DNA of 42,192 nucleotides from JALZCH01 sp036387315 (GTDB lineage: Bacteria > Acidobacteriota > Blastocatellia > Pyrinomonadales > Pyrinomonadaceae), in assembly GCA_036387315.1 (NCBI GenBank), contig DASVTY010000109.1, positions 1-42,192 on the forward strand. The letters are read 5' to 3'. A program made the translations under genes and the position numbers. Positions 23,898 through 31,444 of this stretch are shown piece by piece. Numbering within the stretch: position 1 is the stretch's first letter; each line of letters opens with the position of its first letter. The notes beneath the pieces are model-generated. The model did not search any database and was not told where the DNA came from. It saw only the letters and a program-made list of their open reading frames with translations.

Positions 23898-25058
23898 ATG
23901 TCCGTCCAACGCAACGATTGGTCACTTCAGCGCAAAGGAATTATTGATCAGGATCGCCACAAAGAGCGCGTTAAGGAAGCCGTTCGCAAAAACTTAGGCT
24001 CGATTGTCTCGAACGAAGGAATTATTATGTCCGACGGCAAACGAACCGTGAAAGTTCCGATTCGAGAGCTGGACGAATTTAAATTTCGCTACGATTACAA
24101 AAAGAAAAAACACGTCGGGCAGGGCGACGGCAAAACGAAAGTCGGCGACGTAATCGGGCGCGAAGGACAGCAGGGACAAGGTTCCGGTTCGGGCGAAGCC
24201 GGAAATTCGGGCGGCGGCGAATATTACGAAGCCGAAGTCAACATTGACGAGCTTGCCGCGCTGATTTTTGAAGATTTGAATTTGCCGTTTTTAGAAGAAC
24301 GCAATCAAAAAGCCGTCCCGACGCGAACGACCAGATTTAACGAAATCCGCAAAACCGGCGTGATGGCAAACCTCGACAAACGCCGGATGATTATGGAAAA
24401 CATCCGCCGCAACGCACGCGAAACCGGCAAAACAAAATTCGGGAACGTCAAAAAAGACGATCTTCGTTTTAAAACCTGGGAAGAAGAAATCCGCTACGAA
24501 TCAAGCGCCGTCGTGATAGCAATGATGGACGTTTCAGGCTCAATGACCGAATTTAAGAAATACATCGCGCGCTCGTTTTATTTCTGGATGGTCAGATTTT
24601 TGCGGACGAAATACGATAACGTCGAAATCGTGTTCATCTCGCATCACACTGAAGCAAAGGAAGTTACGGAAGAACAGTTTTTCACGCAAGGCGAATCGGG
24701 CGGCACAGTCGTTTCTTCAGCTTATCAATTAGCTTTGGAGATTATCAAAAAACGTTACAATCCTTCTGATTGGAATATTTACCCGTTTCATTTCTCCGAC
24801 GGCGACAATTATTATTCGGACAACGAAGAAGCCGTCCGGTTGGCGGACGAATTGATTAAAACCTGCAATTTGTTCGGTTACGGCGAAATCGGAGACGAAG
24901 GATTTCCCGGTTTCCGGCGTCCGAACGGCGCGCTGCTTTCGGTTTTTAACGAGCGTCTGAAAAACAAAGAACGTTTTATCGGCGTCCGAATCGAAGAAAA
25001 AGAAGACGTTTATCCGGCTTTGAAAGAGTTTTTCGGAAAGCGCGAGATTGCAGTTTGA
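23898..25058 (+). CDS. yeaH: YeaH/YhbH family vWA protein (DUF444)
   Basis: This is the 386-residue partner of PrkA. The N-terminal part has NEGIIMSDGKRTVKVPIRELDEFKF and a Gly/Gln/Ser-rich linker (about 80-108). The DUF444 core follows with NIDELAALIFEDLNLPFLE, and then a von Willebrand A-like domain with a MIDAS motif D-V-S-G-S-M at about 211-216 plus FSDGDNYYSDN. The C-terminus EDVYPALKEFF is the family's typical end. The protein is cytoplasmic and is thought to act with PrkA and usually SpoVR in stress. It lies 3 nt after the hydrolase gene. No spoVR gene follows. The last 54 nt of the gene are copied at the 3' end of the next gene (see 26877-26930). Confidence 0.94.
   Translation: MSVQRNDWSLQRKGIIDQDRHKERVKEAVRKNLGSIVSNEGIIMSDGKRTVKVPIRELDEFKFRYDYKKKKHVGQGDGKTKVGDVIGREGQQGQGSGSGEAGNSGGGEYYEAEVNIDELAALIFEDLNLPFLEERNQKAVPTRTTRFNEIRKTGVMANLDKRRMIMENIRRNARETGKTKFGNVKKDDLRFKTWEEEIRYESSAVVIAMMDVSGSMTEFKKYIARSFYFWMVRFLRTKYDNVEIVFISHHTEAKEVTEEQFFTQGESGGTVVSSAYQLALEIIKKRYNPSDWNIYPFHFSDGDNYYSDNEEAVRLADELIKTCNLFGYGEIGDEGFPGFRRPNGALLSVFNERLKNKERFIGVRIEEKEDVYPALKEFFGKREIAV
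25005..25058 (+). repeat. 3' end of yeaH duplicated in the VanW-fusion gene
   Basis: This 54-nt segment (18 codons including stop) is 47/54 identical to 26877-26930, the last 18 codons of the next gene, in the same frame. The peptide copies share 13 of 17 residues. The similarity stops at both stop codons and fades upstream of the first aligned codon. YeaH relatives end in a similar EDIYP-type motif, so this copy is probably the original. Confidence 0.85.
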
Positions 25059-25112
25059 TTTTTTGAGAAAAGCGGTGGCAGATAAAAACATTTCTTTAGA
25101 AATTCCCTGGCA

Positions 25113-26930
25113 GTGAATCAAAATTCTATTTCCGAAAGAAAAAATCCGACGCGGCGCAAATCGTTGATTTTTCGCGGCAAAGCTGCGCTGCTGCAAGCGA
25201 GGCGCGGCTGGCAAAATCTGTTTGACCGGAAAGTAAAACGATTTTCGGCGGCTGATGAATTCGAAAATTGGAGCGTCGTCGCCGAATCGAAAACGGCTTT
25301 GTGGACGGAAGTGAGCGCGGCGGAGCGTTTTTTGGTCGCCGGAAAGATTCAGAATTTGCGGCTCGCTGCACGGAAAATAAACGGATTGGAGATTCCGGCA
25401 AACGAGATTTTTAGCTTTTGGGCGCACGTCGGCAGAACTACGAGGCGCAAAGGTTTTATCGCCGGGCGCGAATTGCGCGAAGGCTGTCTTATTCCGAGCG
25501 TCGGCGGCGGTTTGTGCCAGCTTTCAAACGCGCTTTATGACGCGGCTTTGCAAGCCGGTTTTGAAATCGTCGAACGGCACCCGCATACGCAAATCGTCGC
25601 CGGTTCGCTCGCCGAAGCCGGGCGCGATGCGACGGTTTTTTGGAATTACGTTGATTTGCGTTTCAAGTCTGCCGCCGCGTTTCGCATTGAAGCCAAGTTG
25701 AGCACAAATCATCTATCCGTCAGATTTCGGAGCGCAACGAAACCGGAAAAAATAATTCAAATTGCGGCTTTCGGGAAAAACAAATCGCTTAAAACTCGAA
25801 ATTCGGAAGCGGAAAATGTCGGAAGCTGCGCGACTTGCGGAATCGAAAGCTGTTTTCGCAGTTTGAAGCCGGAAGCGAATCTCGATTTCGGGCGCGCGCC
25901 GTTTTTGCTTGACGAGTTTTCGCCGGAATTTGACCGATACGTCAGCGAAACAAAAACGGCGAAAGATTTTTTGTTGCTGCCGATTGACGGCAAGCGGTTT
26001 AGAAAAGCGAATTATGCTTGGACGACCGATGGTTTCGCCGCCGCGAAGCAGAGTTTTTTGATAACTTTGCTTCGTTCGTACAAATCCCGCAAGCTCGCCG
26101 CGCAAGGCGCGAAGCGCCAATTAAATTTACTGGCGATGTCGGAAAAACTTGCCCTTGATTATGCTCGAAAATTAACTTTCGACCAGATGCACATTGTCGT
26201 GCAGCAAAATCTGCTCCCGTTTTTGTGGCGCGGCGGACATTTGGGCGGCAGAACTTTCGATGTTTTGATGACTGCGCTGCCGATGGGCGAATTACAAAAA
26301 CGGCTCGATTTTGCCTGCGCGCTGCATCCCGAAAGCAAAACGCTGGGCGATTTTCGCGCCGAACAATCTTTAATCGAAGCCGAAACGGAAGCATTACGGG
26401 CGGCGCGAAAAATCGTGACGCCGCACACCGAAGTTGCCGGATTGTTTCCCGAAAAAGCGGAGCTTTTGGCGTGGCAATTGCCGCTCACGAAAGTTTCTGA
26501 AAAACGTCAAAACGAAAAATACACAATTGTTTTTCCGGCTTCGACGGTCGGTCGCAAAGGCGCTTATGAACTGCGCGAAGCGTTGCGCGGTCTGGACGTA
26601 AAATTGATTATCCTCGGCGCGGAGCTTGAAGGAACAGATTTTTGGCGCGGATTTGAAGTCGAAAAAGGAACGAGCGACAGCATCGAAACGGCTGATCTGG
26701 TCGTTTTGCCTGCCTTTGTCGAACACAAACCGCGTCGCTTGCTGCAAGCCATCGCGCATCGCGTTCCGGTTATTGCTTCTAAAGCCTGCGGCGTTGAAAC
26801 AATCGCGGGCGTAACTAATATTGAAATCGGCGACGCGAATTCGTTGCGTAGGGAAATCGAAAAAGTGATTTTCGTCGAGGTTTATCCGGGTTTGAAAGAG
26901 TTTGTCGGCAAGCGCGAGATTTCGGTTTAA
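25113..26930 (+). CDS. VanW family protein fused to a GT-B-like glycosyltransferase domain
   Basis: This 605-residue protein appears to be a two-part fusion. Residues 1-210 are a VanW domain (FSFWAHVGRTTRRKGF, then SVGGGLCQLSNALYDAAL and ERHPHTQI). A cysteine cluster CATCGIESC follows near 236-244. The rest (about 280-585) looks like a GT-B glycosyltransferase: helix-rich N-half with HIVVQQNLLPFLWRGGHLGG, then a Rossmann C-half with YTIVFPASTVGRKGAYEL and the donor-site pattern VVLPAFVEHKPRRLLQAIAHRVPVIAS. VanW is known from vancomycin-resistance gene sets but its function is undefined; the fusion suggests work on a cell-surface glycan. The start is GTG 25113, with no strong ribosome binding site, 54 nt after yeaH. 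The last 17 residues match the YeaH tail. No signal peptide or membrane helix is visible. Confidence 0.82.
   Translation: MNQNSISERKNPTRRKSLIFRGKAALLQARRGWQNLFDRKVKRFSAADEFENWSVVAESKTALWTEVSAAERFLVAGKIQNLRLAARKINGLEIPANEIFSFWAHVGRTTRRKGFIAGRELREGCLIPSVGGGLCQLSNALYDAALQAGFEIVERHPHTQIVAGSLAEAGRDATVFWNYVDLRFKSAAAFRIEAKLSTNHLSVRFRSATKPEKIIQIAAFGKNKSLKTRNSEAENVGSCATCGIESCFRSLKPEANLDFGRAPFLLDEFSPEFDRYVSETKTAKDFLLLPIDGKRFRKANYAWTTDGFAAAKQSFLITLLRSYKSRKLAAQGAKRQLNLLAMSEKLALDYARKLTFDQMHIVVQQNLLPFLWRGGHLGGRTFDVLMTALPMGELQKRLDFACALHPESKTLGDFRAEQSLIEAETEALRAARKIVTPHTEVAGLFPEKAELLAWQLPLTKVSEKRQNEKYTIVFPASTVGRKGAYELREALRGLDVKLIILGAELEGTDFWRGFEVEKGTSDSIETADLVVLPAFVEHKPRRLLQAIAHRVPVIASKACGVETIAGVTNIEIGDANSLRREIEKVIFVEVYPGLKEFVGKREISV
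26877..26930 (+). repeat. Copy of the yeaH 3' end at the end of the VanW-fusion gene
   Basis: This is the second copy of the 54-nt segment at 25005-25058 (47/54 identical, same frame, stop TAA instead of TGA). It adds about 17 residues to the C-terminus after the natural end of the glycosyltransferase domain. Codons for the conserved residues are the same in both copies, which points to copying rather than convergence. Confidence 0.85.
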
Positions 26931-27016
26931 AAATAAAACTACTGTTGCTGCGCTAACGGCAATCGCCATTGCTGCGGCACACAAAACGCAATAAAAATTA
27001 AAATCGTGTGAAACGG

Positions 27017-27055
27017 ATAAAAAAAAGCGAGTAGAAAACTCGCTTTTTTTATTTT
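27017..27055 (+). terminator. Intrinsic terminator after the VanW-fusion gene
   Basis: A 12-nt stem (27020-27031 with 27039-27050) with a 7-nt loop is followed by a T-rich run. It lies about 90 nt after the VanW-fusion stop and immediately before the MATE gene, so it closes the prkA-yeaH-VanW unit. The bases 26931-27016 hold nothing recognised. Confidence 0.88.
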
Positions 27056-27067
27056 TAGGAAACATTA

Positions 27068-28570
27068 TTGGGCTTTGAATCGTTTGAAAAAGTTTCGATT
27101 ATGAACAAAGGGGCAGAATTACAACAAAACGAGTCAAATGGGGCGTGGTCAATCTTAAAAGAAGCCGTGCGCGGTTCGGAGCGCGATTTTACGACGGGTT
27201 CAATCGGTCTGGCGATATTTTTGCTCGCCGTGCCGATGATTCTGGAAATGGTGATGGAGAGCTTGTTCGCGATTGTGGACATTTTCTTTGTCGCGCATCT
27301 CGGAGCTGATTCAGTTGCCGTCGTCGGAATCACCGAAGCGATGATGGCGATTGTCTATGCCGTGGCTTTTGGTCTGGCAATCGGCGCGACGGCGACCGTA
27401 GCGCGACGTATCGGCGAGAAAAACACCGAAGAAGCGGCGCGCACGGCGACTCACGTTCTCTATCTCGGTCTTGTCGTTTCGATTTTGATGAGCATCGTCG
27501 GCGTAATATTCGCTCCATATTTGCTCGCCGCGCTCGGCGCGGAACCGGAAGTCATCGCCGAAGGCACGACATTTACGCGCATTATGCTCGGCGGAAACGC
27601 TGTCGTTGTTTTTATTTTTCTGCTCAACGCGATTTTTCGCGGCGCGGGCGATGCGGCGATTGCGATGCGGGTTTTGTGGCTGGCAAACGCTCTGAATATC
27701 GTTCTTGCGCCGTGTTTTATTTACGGCAGCGACATTTTCGCTTTTTTGGGCATCGGCGCGCCGCAGTGGTTGATTGATAACTGGATTTTTCCGCGAATGG
27801 GCGTCACGGGCGCGGCAGTCGGAACGACAATCGGGCGCGGCGTCGGAGTTTTGTACGCCGCCTGGTGTTTGTTCGGCAAAGGCGGGCGAATCACGATTCT
27901 GCCCGAAAGCTGGCGTTTTGACGGCTCTTTGTTGTGGAAACTGGCGAAACTTTCCTCAACCGCCGTTTTGCAGTTTACGATTGCGACGGCAAGCTGGAGC
28001 GCCTTGGTGCGCGTCGTTGCGGGATTCGGCAGCGAAGCGATTGCGGGTTATGTAATCGGTTTGCGCGTGATTATGTTTGCGCTGCTGCCCGCACTCGGTC
28101 TGAGCAATGCGGCGGCAACTCTCGTCGGGCAAAATCTGGGCGCGGGAAAACCCGAAAGAGCCGAAAAAGCGGTTTGGAAAGCCGCATTTTTCAACGCCGC
28201 ATTTTATGGCGCAATCGGTTTGATTTTTATCTTTTTCGCTCACCAAATCGTGTCTATTTTTACCAACGAGCCGCCCGTTATCGCTTACGGCAACGATTGT
28301 CTGCGGATTGTCGCTTACGGCTTTTTGTTTTACGGTTTCGGAATGGTTCTCGAAACTTCATTCAACGGCGCGGGCGATACTTGGACGCCGACTTATTTAA
28401 ATCTGTTCATCTTTTGGCTATTCGAGATTCCGCTCGCTTATCTGCTGGCGTATCATTTCGATCTCGGTCCAAACGGCGTTTTTTGGGCGATCACAATTGC
28501 CTTTTCGCTTCTCGCCGTCGCCAGCGCGATTCTTTTCCGGCGCGGAAAATGGAAAACCAAGACGGTTTAA
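27068..28570 (+). CDS. MATE family multidrug/toxin exporter
   Basis: This 500-residue inner-membrane protein has about twelve hydrophobic segments in two homologous halves. MATE hallmarks are visible: LAVPMILEMVMESLFAIVDIFFVAHLGADSVAVVGI at the start, FGLAIGATATVARRIGEKN, AIFRGAGDAAIAM, and in the second half GLSNAAATLVGQNLGAGKPERAE and SFNGAGDTWTPTYLN. MATE proteins export drugs or metabolites by H+ or Na+ antiport. The start TTG 27068 is backed by AGGAA 6 nt upstream. ATG 27101, eleven codons inside, is an alternative without a good ribosome binding site. A degenerate tandem-word repeat separates it from aat, which may still be cotranscribed. Confidence 0.93.
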   Translation: MGFESFEKVSIMNKGAELQQNESNGAWSILKEAVRGSERDFTTGSIGLAIFLLAVPMILEMVMESLFAIVDIFFVAHLGADSVAVVGITEAMMAIVYAVAFGLAIGATATVARRIGEKNTEEAARTATHVLYLGLVVSILMSIVGVIFAPYLLAALGAEPEVIAEGTTFTRIMLGGNAVVVFIFLLNAIFRGAGDAAIAMRVLWLANALNIVLAPCFIYGSDIFAFLGIGAPQWLIDNWIFPRMGVTGAAVGTTIGRGVGVLYAAWCLFGKGGRITILPESWRFDGSLLWKLAKLSSTAVLQFTIATASWSALVRVVAGFGSEAIAGYVIGLRVIMFALLPALGLSNAAATLVGQNLGAGKPERAEKAVWKAAFFNAAFYGAIGLIFIFFAHQIVSIFTNEPPVIAYGNDCLRIVAYGFLFYGFGMVLETSFNGAGDTWTPTYLNLFIFWLFEIPLAYLLAYHFDLGPNGVFWAITIAFSLLAVASAILFRRGKWKTKTV

Positions 28571-28591
28571 TTAACCATCCGCTCCGTGATA

Positions 28592-28646
28592 CAGAGAATT
28601 TTAAGTTAAATTTCTTTAACTTCTCTGTGTCTCTGTGTCTCTGTGG
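28592..28646. repeat. 8-nt tandem-word repeat (imperfect inverted repeat) before aat
   Basis: Three 8-nt words (CTCTGTGT twice, then CTCTGTGG) occupy 28623-28646. A shorter, degenerate left arm ending CAGAGAA (28592-28598) pairs with TTCTCTG (28621-28627). The element ends 12 nt before the GTG start of aat and again leaves no Shine-Dalgarno sequence. Confidence 0.75.
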
Positions 28647-28658
28647 TTTAATTATCAT

Positions 28659-29348
28659 GTGAAGTTGATTGATTTTCCCAATCCGCACACGCACCGTTTT
28701 TCCGACTGGATTTTGTTCGGCAATTATTATTACGATGCGAGCGATATAATTCATTTCGGCGGCAAAATGACGGTGGAAAATCTGCGGCGCGCTTATCGCA
28801 AAGGCATTTTTCCGTGGCATATTGACGGTTTGCCGCTGCCCTGGTTTTGCCCGGAGCGGCGGGCGATTTTAGAGTTTGCGGAATTGCACATTCCGAAAAG
28901 TTTGGAGCGCGAGCGACGAAAAACGCGGTTTGAATTTACGATTGACCGCGCTTTCCCCCAAGTCATCGAAAACTGCGCCCGCGTGAAAAGAAATCAAGAG
29001 GCGGGAACCTGGATAACCTCAGATTTTATCGGCGCTTATATCGAATTGCACGAAGCGGGAGACGCGCACAGCGTCGAGGTTTGGGAAAGCGGAGAATTAG
29101 TCGGCGGGCTTTACGGAGTTGATGCGGGCGGCGTGTTTTGCGGCGAGAGTATGTTTCATTTGCGCTCGAACGCTTCAAAGCTCGCGCTGCTTTTTTTAAT
29201 CGAACATCTTCAAACGCGCGGCGCAGATTGGCTCGACGCACAAGTGATGACTCCGCATCTTTCGGTTTTAGGTGCGCGGGAAATTTCTCGCAACACCTTT
29301 TTAACCAGACTAGAGCAAACTCAAGCCAAAGGTTTACAATTGTTTTAA
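28659..29348 (+). CDS. aat: Leucyl/phenylalanyl-tRNA--protein transferase
   Basis: Aat moves Leu or Phe from tRNA to proteins with N-terminal Arg or Lys, making them N-degrons for ClpS/ClpAP. The 229-residue protein has the family segments FGGKMTVENLRRAYRKGIFPWHI, PLPWFCPERRAILEF, GTWITSDFIGAYIELHEAGDAHSVEVWESGELVGGLYGV (split over the catalytic core), GVFCGESMFH and DAQVMTPHLSVLGAREISR. GTG 28659 was chosen because the family begins just before DFPNP; GTG 28635 lies inside the upstream repeat and would add 8 residues. No ribosome binding site is visible. The PhoX-like gene follows after 18 nt, so they may be cotranscribed. Confidence 0.94.
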   Translation: MKLIDFPNPHTHRFSDWILFGNYYYDASDIIHFGGKMTVENLRRAYRKGIFPWHIDGLPLPWFCPERRAILEFAELHIPKSLERERRKTRFEFTIDRAFPQVIENCARVKRNQEAGTWITSDFIGAYIELHEAGDAHSVEVWESGELVGGLYGVDAGGVFCGESMFHLRSNASKLALLFLIEHLQTRGADWLDAQVMTPHLSVLGAREISRNTFLTRLEQTQAKGLQLF

Positions 29349-29366
29349 AACAGTTATCGAGGAAAT

Positions 29367-30773
29367 ATGAATCGGCGTAATTTTTTATTAACGGCTGCGG
29401 CGGCAACCAGCAGTTTGATGTTTTCCGGTTTTGCGCGCAGAGCGGAAATCTTTGCTGAAAACGGAAGTCTGAAAAATTTAAAAGCCGCCGGATTCGGCGA
29501 GCTAATTCCGACGGCTGCCAAAAATACGGGCGAGACGATTCTCGCTTTGCCAAAAGGTTTTGAATATACGGTCGTCGGGAAAAAAGGCGATGTAATGAAA
29601 GACGGACGACCGACGCCGCGTCTGCACGACGGAATGTCGGCATTTGATGTCAAAGGCGAATTGCGGCTCATTCGCAATCACGAGGTCAGCAACAAAACGC
29701 CGCAGCCCGACATTTCAATCGGCGCGTCGAATCATTACGATGAAGCGGCTGGCGGCGGGACAACAACGCTTGTCATTAATCCGAAAACTCGTCTTATCGA
29801 ACGCGATTTTGTTTCCTTGAGCGGAACTTTGGTTAACTGCGCGGGCGGGCGAACGCCTTGGGGAAGCTGGATTTCGTGCGAGGAAACGGCGCTCGGAAAA
29901 ACGGAAATTACCGTTAACGGCAAAAAACAGGGCGGTTTTCAAAAGCCGCACGGTTATTGTTTTGAAGTTTCGGCTTCGGCAGACAACAATTTGCCGCCCG
30001 TGCCGCTCACGGCAATGGGGCGTTTTTGTCACGAAGCGATTGCAATTGACGATAAGGGAATCGTTTATTTGACGGAAGACCCACTGAATTATGGAATCGA
30101 AGCCGGTTTTTACCGATTCATTCCGAAGAAAGCAAATCGTCTTGTTGAAGGCGGCACTTTGCAGATGCTCGCGGTCAAAAATCGCCCGAATCTCGATATG
30201 CGGAAAGGGCGCAAAATCGGAGAAGCTTTCGACGCGGTTTGGGTAACGATTGACAATCCGAACCCGGAAGAAGCGGACGTTGACGAAGTAGCGGTTTACA
30301 AACAGGGAAAAGCAAAAGGCGGCGCGGCATTCGTCAAGCTCGAAGGCTGTTTTGCCGACCGCAATCGCGTTTATTTTGTCTCGTCAAAAGGCGGCGACAA
30401 CGGCGGCGGGCAAATCTGGCTTTATGAAAGAAAAAATCGTGACGAAGGGCATTTGACTCTGCTCTTTGAATCGCCCGACCGCGAGCTGCTCGATATGCCC
30501 GACAACATCTGCACGCATCCGAAAAGCCGCCTGCTGTTTATGTGTGAAGACAGCAATTATCTCGGTCAACTATTATCGCCCAGCAATTACGTGAGGATTT
30601 TAACGCCCGATGGCAAAGTCGCCGATTTCGCCAAAAATATTGTGCCGAAATTGGAATCGAGCGAGTTTGCCGGAGCGACTTTCAGCCGCGACGGAAAGAC
30701 TTTCTTTGTCAATCTGCAATCCGTCGGCGTAACTTTGGCGATTTGGGGCGATTGGGAAAAATTTAGAAGTTAG
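29367..30773 (+). CDS. PhoX-like (DUF839) phosphatase, Tat-exported
   Basis: This 468-residue protein starts with a twin-arginine signal (NRRNFLL at 2-8, then an Ala-rich hydrophobic stretch). The DUF839/PhoX beta-propeller follows: PKGFEYTVVGKKG, PTPRLHDGMSAF, LIRNHEVSN, GGGTTTLVINP, GTLVNCAGGRTPWGSWISCEET, GRFCHEAIAID, YLTEDPLNYGIEAGFYRF and DMPDNICTHPKSRLLFMCED. PhoX enzymes are calcium- and iron-dependent alkaline phosphatases in the periplasm. The Cys in CAGGRTPWGSWISCEE fits the iron-binding region. Actual phosphatase activity is inferred from family only. ATG 29367 follows a GAGGAAAT with short spacing. A heptad-word array starts 12 nt after the stop. Confidence 0.9.
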   Translation: MNRRNFLLTAAAATSSLMFSGFARRAEIFAENGSLKNLKAAGFGELIPTAAKNTGETILALPKGFEYTVVGKKGDVMKDGRPTPRLHDGMSAFDVKGELRLIRNHEVSNKTPQPDISIGASNHYDEAAGGGTTTLVINPKTRLIERDFVSLSGTLVNCAGGRTPWGSWISCEETALGKTEITVNGKKQGGFQKPHGYCFEVSASADNNLPPVPLTAMGRFCHEAIAIDDKGIVYLTEDPLNYGIEAGFYRFIPKKANRLVEGGTLQMLAVKNRPNLDMRKGRKIGEAFDAVWVTIDNPNPEEADVDEVAVYKQGKAKGGAAFVKLEGCFADRNRVYFVSSKGGDNGGGQIWLYERKNRDEGHLTLLFESPDRELLDMPDNICTHPKSRLLFMCEDSNYLGQLLSPSNYVRILTPDGKVADFAKNIVPKLESSEFAGATFSRDGKTFFVNLQSVGVTLAIWGDWEKFRS

Positions 30774-30785
30774 AACTACGGAAAT

Positions 30786-30875
30786 CAATTACGAATTACA
30801 AATTACAAATTACGAATTGTAGAATATTTTAAAAATCATTAATTCGTAATTCGTAATTGTTAATTCGTAATTGAT
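30786..30875. repeat. Heptad-word inverted repeat filling a convergent gap
   Basis: The left arm (30787-30821) is five 7-nt words AATTACG/AATTACA/AATTGTA. The right arm (30841-30875) is five words AATTCGT/AATTGTT/AATTGAT. The arms are complementary with a few mismatches around a 19-nt spacer. The array spans nearly the entire gap between the PhoX-like gene and the convergent 81-residue gene and touches that gene's stop codon (30875-30877). Confidence 0.9.
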
Positions 30876-31120
30876 TATTCGTGTTCTGCGGTGAAGAGCC
30901 GTAAGATTTCCAGACCTTCGCGCGAGCGCGGGTCAATCGTGCGAAGATGGCGGCGACCTTGCATTTCCCAGATCGCGGTGACGTGTCCGTCTTTTTGCAC
31001 GGCGTTGTAAGTTACTTCTTCTTCAGGTGGTTTCTCCGCTGTATCTGCGGTTTCGCCGCCGTTTTGTTCGGGCGCGGTTTCAGTGGCAGTTTCGGTTGCT
31101 GCCGCGTTTTCATTTTCCAT
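30875..31120 (-). CDS. Small acidic protein, function unknown
   Basis: This 81-residue protein is very acidic in its first half (about 1-37, Glu/Thr/Ala-rich, probably disordered). The C-terminal half is compact and mixed-charge: VTYNAVQKDGHVTAIWEMQGRRHLRTIDPRSREGLEILRLFTAEHE split here for reading as a beta pair (HVTAIWEMQG) and a helix (GLEILRLFTAE). No known domain is recognised. A good ribosome binding site (AAGGAG, about 10 nt before ATG 31120) and the conserved-looking C-terminal half argue that it is a real gene. It is alone, convergent with the PhoX-like gene and divergent from the nucleoside phosphorylase. No function can be inferred. Confidence 0.65.
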   Translation of the reverse strand: MENENAAATETATETAPEQNGGETADTAEKPPEEEVTYNAVQKDGHVTAIWEMQGRRHLRTIDPRSREGLEILRLFTAEHE

Positions 31121-31249
31121 TGTAAAAAATCTCCTTCTAAAATTTGTTTATTAATTGCAAGAATTTTTGCACACGCGCCGCCGTGCAAGCAAGGAAGGGG
31201 CGGTTTCTTTACGATTTTTAAAACTTTCGTTTAAGTTAAGAAAAGTTGA

Positions 31250-31352
31250 AACGCCGAGACGCCGAGAAATTAAAGATAGAAAAGAGAAGTTCGAGTGAGA
31301 AGCCGCTAGATTTTCTCAATTCTTTTCTAAAAAAACTCGGCGTCTCGGCGTT
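31250..31352. repeat. 8-nt-word inverted repeat upstream of the nucleoside phosphorylase
   Basis: The arms at 31250-31266 and 31336-31352 are perfect 17-nt complements. Each contains two copies of the 8-nt word ACGCCGAG or its complement. A 69-nt AG/TC-rich spacer lies between them. It sits in the 324-nt divergent gap 31121-31444; the rest of that gap holds no gene and presumably the two promoters, which I could not locate. Confidence 0.85.
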
Positions 31353-31444
31353 GAAAAATCCATCCGTGAATTCAGATTTTAAAAGTAGGAAGTGACTAAA
31401 TAAGCGCCGCTGTGATATTTTCGGCGGAAGAAAAGAAAATTTAA

